Below are positions 32,334 to 37,186 of a DNA stretch of 37,186 nucleotides, piece after piece. Origin of the DNA: Cytophagales bacterium. Its GTDB lineage: Bacteria > Bacteroidota > Bacteroidia > Cytophagales > Cyclobacteriaceae. How positions within the stretch are numbered: position 1 is the stretch's first letter; each line of letters begins with the position of its first letter. The notes beneath the pieces are model-generated. The model saw only the letters and a program-made list of their open reading frames with translations, did not search any database and was not told where the DNA came from. Position numbers and translations under genes: made by a program. The stretch covers positions 1-37,186 of the forward strand of contig JAKSBZ010000017.1 in the NCBI GenBank assembly GCA_022360875.1, in the 5' to 3' direction.

Positions 32334-35300
32334 ATGAAACGCTTAGGTGTGGGCTTACTGTTGGTCTTTTTGCTGTCGGCCGCAAAAACATTTGCTCAAA
32401 ATCCTCCCAGCTATTTTCTGCGGTCTTTTTATTCCAACGGCCAGGAATACAAAACCGGAACTGCTTTCTTTCTGGCTTCCTCAGGAAAAGGCATTGCGCA
32501 CATTTCGATACTCGACAAAGCCAGCAAGGCATTGGTCTACCTCGCTCCTGAAAACGCCGCAGCCATCAAACAAATCGACGCTTATGACCCGTTGTCAGGT
32601 TTGGTAAGTTTTACCCTGGAAAGCAAAGAGGCTTCTAATTTGACTCTTCTGAACATTAGCGATGATGACATTAAAGAAGGCGCTTCTCTGAAAGCCTGGA
32701 TGGGTAAAAAAAACAAAGAAGCGAAAGCAGAAAACCTTAGCTGGATACGAAAAAAGAAACTCGAAGGCCTGTGCGAGGCCGTTCTTCTCAGCCAGGCTAT
32801 TCACAAAACCGCATCGGGAGCTCCCATTCTATTAAACGGCAAAGTCAATGCAGTTGTCCTCGCTTCGGACTCGGAAGGAACGCTGGCTATTTCGGCTTCC
32901 AGAATCCGGAATCTTTCAGGCAAAGGAGGAAAACTCGGCGGCTCCTGGAACAGCAAGCAGCGCTATAAATCTTCATTGCTCAAGGGCATAAAGCACGAGC
33001 TCAACAACAACAGCACTCAAGCATTGCAGTACTATGCCCGGTTTTCCAAGGCTAATCCAAAAAACACTTTGGTTCTCTCCTGGCTTGGGAAAATGGCTTA
33101 TGAGCAAAAAAATTACAGCCTGGCCGCTGACGCCTATACCAAACTGCTGTTGCTGCAGCCCGCCAACCAAACCGCACTGAAATTCCGCGGTTTAGCTTTT
33201 TCCAAAAAACAGGTTTACAAAAAAGCATTGGCCGACTTCGGAGCACTGCAGGACAACTCGCTTATTGACTCGGAGCTTCTCAACCACTGGGCTATGGCCA
33301 GCTACAAAAACAAGGACTTCGAGTCGGCGCGCAAACGCTTCGACAAGCTTTTCAGCCTTTCGGAAAAACAACCAGCAGAGGCCTGGTATTTCAGCGCAAA
33401 CACTTTTTTCAGATTAAAAAACTACTCGCAAGCCATTGCGCACTACAATCGCGCAGAAGAGCTTGGAAGAAAAGACGAAGTCGTTTACAACAACCGGGCA
33501 AAAGCAAAGCTGCTGCTGGAGAACTATCAGGAAGCCCTGCAGGATTATGAACTGTCGCTGCAGATGAAGCCAGCCTATAAGAAAGCGTTAGTTGGCAAAG
33601 GAATCGTCCTGACAAAACTGAAACGATGGAAAGAAGGCGCTGAACAGTTACAGAAGGCCCAAGAGACTGTAAAAAAGAACAAAGAGCTTCTGAAGTATCT
33701 GGGCATTGCTCTATATCATCAGAAAAAATTCGAACGCGCCTCTGAAGCGTTGGGCAAAGCTTCGCTTTTTTTTCCAAAAGACGCGCAGCTGCACGAACAG
33801 GCAGGAATAGCCTTTTTCAAGACCGGAAACAAAAAAAAGGCGTTCAGTTACCTAACCAAATCCAAAGAGCTTGGCAACAGTTCGGGCGAAATGTACAGTT
33901 ATCTTGGGCAGCTGAATTTCCAGTCCAAAAAATACGAGCAGGCAACCAACGAACTGATGGAAGGCATTGAGAACGGAGCAGACAACTCTTCGGTTCAGTA
34001 CGCCATGGGCGCCAGCCTGCTTAAGTCCGGCAACTTCCGCGGAGCTATTCCCTACCTGAAAAAAGCAATCGAACAAGGCTGCGATTCTGCGCAGGTCTAT
34101 GTGTGTCTGGGAAAGGCCTATGCCCGCAATGAGCAGACGGAACTTGCGGAACAGGCTTTTGGACAAGCCATACAAAAGAGAAACGCTCCCGCTTCTGCGT
34201 ACCAGCTTCGGGGCGAGCTTCGCTTCGGCAACAAGGAATTCTCAAAAGCCAATGAAGATTTTTTGGCTTCCTACGAAAAAGGCGCATCGTCTGCAAAACT
34301 GCTTTACCAATTGGGCGCATCCTATCTTTTTACTGGGAAACCTCAACAGGCTGTCAATTTTCTCACAAAAGCACAGCAAAAGGGATATCAGAACAAAATG
34401 CTGTGCGCCCACCGCGGAACCGCCTATATGCAGCTGGAAGAATTCCGGAAAGCCGAGGCGGATTTGAAAAAAGCCAAATCCGGCGGAGTAAAGGATTCCC
34501 GAACGCTGGAATGTTTGGCTATTGTATATTACCAAAATGAGCAGTACGAACTTGCTCTAAAACAAGCCGGCGCCTTGCTTCAAAGCGGAAAAAATTCCTT
34601 ACCGCTTTTGGAAGCATCCAGCCTTTCCGCTTTTTACCTAAATGATGCGCAGGCACCTGCCCAGCTTGCAAAAGCTGTAAAAATGGGCACCAAAAATCCA
34701 GACATATACAGTGCTTTGGCAGAAGGACAGCTCAAAGCAGGAAACTACCAGGAAGCCGTAAAAAACTGGAACCAGGCCGAAGCGCTCGGCAAATCAGACG
34801 CTTCGCTGCATTTGAACCGCGGCAAAGCTTTTCTGGCACTGCACCAGACAGCTGAAGCACTTTCAGATTTGCAGAAAGTCGAAGAAAACCACAAAGACTA
34901 TGCAAATGCTCAGCTTGCCTGCGCTTTGGCAAAATACGAGCAAAAAAACTATCAGGAAGCTTATCAGTCGGCTGCCCGAGCAGTTGAGAAAGGCATTGAG
35001 AACAAACGAGTTTTCGAAATACTGGGCCTGTCGGCTTACCAGCTTAACAATAAACAGAAAGCCATAGAATTCCTGGACAAGGCTGTAAAAAAAGGGTCGA
35101 AAAATCCGGAAGCGAACTACACGGCCGGCCGGCTTGCCTACGACCGGGCGGACTATGCGGCTGCTGTAAAATGCTTCACCGTTTCAAACAACAACGGACT
35201 GAAATCGGGGCTGCTCCTTTTCTATCTGGGAATGAGCCAGTCGAAACTAGGCCAGCATGCCCAGGCGATCGAAAGCCTGGACGCAGCACAGCAAAAAGGA

Positions 35301-37100
35301 ATAAAAAAGATCGAGCTTTACAAAGCCCGGGGCGAAGCGCACCTGGAGCTGGGACAGCATGAGTCCGCAATCGCGGATTTGGAGCAGTCCCAGACTATGG
35401 GAGATCCGACAGGCGAAGAGTATTTTACGCTCGCCAAAGCCAACCTCACAGCCAATGTTTTCCACAAAGCCGTTGAATACGCTAACAAAGCCGAAAGCAA
35501 AGAACTGAAATCGCTTAAGCTTTACGAGCTCAGGGCAAAGGCTTATGCCGGAATGGAAAACCATGCCCGGGCCGTGCGGGATTTCTCCAGAGCCCTGCGG
35601 TTGGCGCCCGACAACTACGAGCTGTATGAGCTCCGGCTGAAAAGCAATTTTGAGCTGGAAAATTTCGAGCGAGTGCTGAAAGACGCTCTTAAGCTTATTG
35701 AAGGAGCTAGAGATAACGGAGCAACTTATTTTTACCTTTCCGTTTCATACTTCAAGCTCGGAAGCTATGAAGAAGCCCTGCAGCATATCCAAAAAACAGA
35801 AGCCAAAGACTACAAGCATCCTTTTTTGGACATTGCGAAAGGGGTTTCGCTTTACCGTCTGAACCGCTACGAAGAGGCAAAAAAAATACTGGAAAACAGC
35901 TATACAAAAATGCCTAATGAGCTGCTGGGCTATTTTGCCCTGGGCGACATATATTTATCTGAAGGGGAATACCTCAAATCGCTCCCTTTGCTGCAGAAGG
36001 CCATCAAGCTAGGAGCGGAAGATCCCTTCGCCTATTACCGGCGCGGACTGGCCTACTACAAAAGCAAACAATATGATTTTGCCTACGAAGACTTAAACCT
36101 CTCCATTCTGAAAAACGGTCAGTATCCGCTCGCCTTTGCCTATCGCGGCAACTGCCGTTTCCGGCGCAAAGAATACGAAAACGCGGTAAAGGACTACGAC
36201 CGAGCAATAGAACTCGGCCTTGAGGATCCGATTTTTTACAACAACCGGGGCAAAGCCAAATTCAAAATGGAGTATTACCAGCAGGCTGTCTCCGACTACG
36301 ACAAAGCCATTGCTCTGGATAATAAATATTCCAAAGCTTATATGAACAGGGGCATTGCCTACTATTTTTTGGGAGAATACGAGCGTACAGTAAAAGATTT
36401 GGGCGAATCGGAGGATTTGTTTGAAGCTTATAAAAACAAAGAGATAAGCGATGAAATTTTCGCCTATTTGGCCGAGGCTTATTATGAGCAGAAAAACTAC
36501 CCGATGGTGGTCCGCTACAGCAACGAAATGGAAAACCATGGCAAAAAAGACAAGGAACTGTACCTTAAGCGAGGCGAGGCTTATCTGGAAATCGGCAATA
36601 CGGAACTTGCGCTGCAGGATCTGACCGAGGCTTACAAGCTTGACACTAAAGATCCGAAAATATACGAGCTGCGAGCCATGGCTTACAGCTCCGAAGGCGA
36701 AACTGTGCTGGCGTTAGAAGATCTGAACCGCTTGCTGGCCATGCAGCCGGACAGCGAATCGGGTTTGTACAACCGCGCCCTGGTGTACATGGATCTGGAA
36801 AAATTCACCCAAGCTATCGGCGACCTTACCAAGGTGATCCGCAAAAACCCGCAGGATGCCGAAGCCCTTTATTATCGCGGCGCATGCTATTCTGTGGTGG
36901 ACGACCTGGAGTTTGCCGTTGAAGATTTCACCAAAGCCATTGAAGCGGACAGCTCCAACCCGAACTTTTTTAGAGTGCGGGGAAACACCTACAACCAGCT
37001 GAACCAGCGCGACAAAGCCTGCGAGGACTGGAAACAGGCCGAAGCGCTCGGCGATCGATCAGTCCAGTCGGTTATTAACCGATACTGCAGGGCAAAGTAA
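32334..37100 (+). CDS. Secreted giant TPR protein with N-terminal trypsin-like domain
   Basis: 1588 residues from ATG 32334, chosen because a signal peptide (LLLVFLLSAAKTFAQ) follows at once; a TTG 18 codons upstream is the only other option. Residues about 25-195 resemble a trypsin-like peptidase: GTAFFLASSGKGIAHISIL with His56, DAYDPLSGLVSFTL with Asp85, and TASGAPILLNGKVNAVVLAS with Ser161 in an SGxP context. The triad residues are in the right order, but the sequence is divergent and activity is not certain. From about 205 to the end there are roughly forty tandem TPR units of about 34 residues (for example QAISDYDKAI-type ends: AVSDYDKAIALD, YMNRGIAYYFLGEYERTVKDL). Such an array forms a long solenoid for protein contacts. 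It is a single-gene unit ending in a strong terminator. The partners are unknown. Confidence 0.9.
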   Translation: MKRLGVGLLLVFLLSAAKTFAQNPPSYFLRSFYSNGQEYKTGTAFFLASSGKGIAHISILDKASKALVYLAPENAAAIKQIDAYDPLSGLVSFTLESKEASNLTLLNISDDDIKEGASLKAWMGKKNKEAKAENLSWIRKKKLEGLCEAVLLSQAIHKTASGAPILLNGKVNAVVLASDSEGTLAISASRIRNLSGKGGKLGGSWNSKQRYKSSLLKGIKHELNNNSTQALQYYARFSKANPKNTLVLSWLGKMAYEQKNYSLAADAYTKLLLLQPANQTALKFRGLAFSKKQVYKKALADFGALQDNSLIDSELLNHWAMASYKNKDFESARKRFDKLFSLSEKQPAEAWYFSANTFFRLKNYSQAIAHYNRAEELGRKDEVVYNNRAKAKLLLENYQEALQDYELSLQMKPAYKKALVGKGIVLTKLKRWKEGAEQLQKAQETVKKNKELLKYLGIALYHQKKFERASEALGKASLFFPKDAQLHEQAGIAFFKTGNKKKAFSYLTKSKELGNSSGEMYSYLGQLNFQSKKYEQATNELMEGIENGADNSSVQYAMGASLLKSGNFRGAIPYLKKAIEQGCDSAQVYVCLGKAYARNEQTELAEQAFGQAIQKRNAPASAYQLRGELRFGNKEFSKANEDFLASYEKGASSAKLLYQLGASYLFTGKPQQAVNFLTKAQQKGYQNKMLCAHRGTAYMQLEEFRKAEADLKKAKSGGVKDSRTLECLAIVYYQNEQYELALKQAGALLQSGKNSLPLLEASSLSAFYLNDAQAPAQLAKAVKMGTKNPDIYSALAEGQLKAGNYQEAVKNWNQAEALGKSDASLHLNRGKAFLALHQTAEALSDLQKVEENHKDYANAQLACALAKYEQKNYQEAYQSAARAVEKGIENKRVFEILGLSAYQLNNKQKAIEFLDKAVKKGSKNPEANYTAGRLAYDRADYAAAVKCFTVSNNNGLKSGLLLFYLGMSQSKLGQHAQAIESLDAAQQKGIKKIELYKARGEAHLELGQHESAIADLEQSQTMGDPTGEEYFTLAKANLTANVFHKAVEYANKAESKELKSLKLYELRAKAYAGMENHARAVRDFSRALRLAPDNYELYELRLKSNFELENFERVLKDALKLIEGARDNGATYFYLSVSYFKLGSYEEALQHIQKTEAKDYKHPFLDIAKGVSLYRLNRYEEAKKILENSYTKMPNELLGYFALGDIYLSEGEYLKSLPLLQKAIKLGAEDPFAYYRRGLAYYKSKQYDFAYEDLNLSILKNGQYPLAFAYRGNCRFRRKEYENAVKDYDRAIELGLEDPIFYNNRGKAKFKMEYYQQAVSDYDKAIALDNKYSKAYMNRGIAYYFLGEYERTVKDLGESEDLFEAYKNKEISDEIFAYLAEAYYEQKNYPMVVRYSNEMENHGKKDKELYLKRGEAYLEIGNTELALQDLTEAYKLDTKDPKIYELRAMAYSSEGETVLALEDLNRLLAMQPDSESGLYNRALVYMDLEKFTQAIGDLTKVIRKNPQDAEALYYRGACYSVVDDLEFAVEDFTKAIEADSSNPNFFRVRGNTYNQLNQRDKACEDWKQAEALGDRSVQSVINRYCRAK

Positions 37101-37124
37101 AAGACAGGGAATTGACTGGAAGGG

Positions 37125-37154
37125 AAAGCCGCTTTGAGAAAGGCGGCTTTTTTT
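37125..37154 (+). terminator. Terminator after the TPR giant
   Basis: AAAGCCGC, a loop, GCGGCTTT and a run of T, starting 24 bases after the stop codon. Confidence 0.9.
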
Positions 37155-37186
37155 ACGTCAACAGTATTTAAATATTTTATAACACG

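Noticed and set aside
1-37186. tRNA, rRNA, CRISPR array or prophage
   Set aside because: No cloverleaf, regularly spaced repeats, integrase or phage structural genes were seen on either strand.

Overview
The window reads as chromosomal DNA of a free-living member of the phylum Bacteroidota, most likely order Cytophagales or a close relative. The grounds are promoters of the Bacteroidota type (TTG, 19-21 bases, TAnnTTTG), almost no Shine-Dalgarno use, many short-spaced lipoprotein signal peptides, and typical families: DUF4270, the short GlgA-like protein beside panC/panD, BT_3928-like DoxX protein, DUF1599, PorT-like and OMPP1/FadL-like outer-membrane proteins, and folP followed by a diadenylate cyclase. 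No tRNA, rRNA, CRISPR array, prophage or intact insertion sequence was seen.

Layout. 1-4.8 kb: DUF4270 lipoprotein (cut by the window edge) and a GlgA-like protein, divergent from panC and panD (pantothenate synthesis); then a membrane flippase-like protein overlapping rfaE2 (ADP-heptose synthesis). 4.85-8.7 kb: a UshA-like nucleotidase lipoprotein, a 640-bp gene-free stretch, a cyclic-nucleotide-binding protein, a Spy/CpxP-like protein and YccF. 8.87-11.7 kb: uvrA, interrupted by an in-frame TGA. 11.9-15.1 kb: a secreted CBM9-like protein with a glycoside-hydrolase-like partner, then an ECF sigma factor overlapping a 76-residue protein. 15.2-19.7 kb: YicC and a run of three lipoproteins of LPP20/CsgG-like type with an internal terminator. 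19.98-23.8 kb: a long-chain acyl-CoA ligase, a PorT-like barrel, a probable transposase scrap and a PepSY-like secreted protein. 24.3-27.2 kb: an aromatic- and Ser/Arg-rich secreted protein and an OMPP1/FadL-like barrel. 27.3-32.0 kb: aroK, the BT_3928-like protein and DUF1599 on the minus strand, divergent from folP, cdaA and a DUF721 gene. 32.3-37.1 kb: a giant TPR protein with an N-terminal trypsin-like domain.

Most genes are housekeeping or envelope functions. The points that stand out are the TGA inside uvrA (CGA to TGA, followed at once by ATG), a roughly 75-100-bp interspersed repeat present in three copies (about 3.2, 6.7 and 23.8 kb), the secreted protease-like/TPR giant, the three-lipoprotein operon, the Ser/Arg-rich secreted protein, and a GlgA-like protein whose sugar-nucleotide motif is lost. 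All functions are read from sequence alone; no search or structure prediction could be run.
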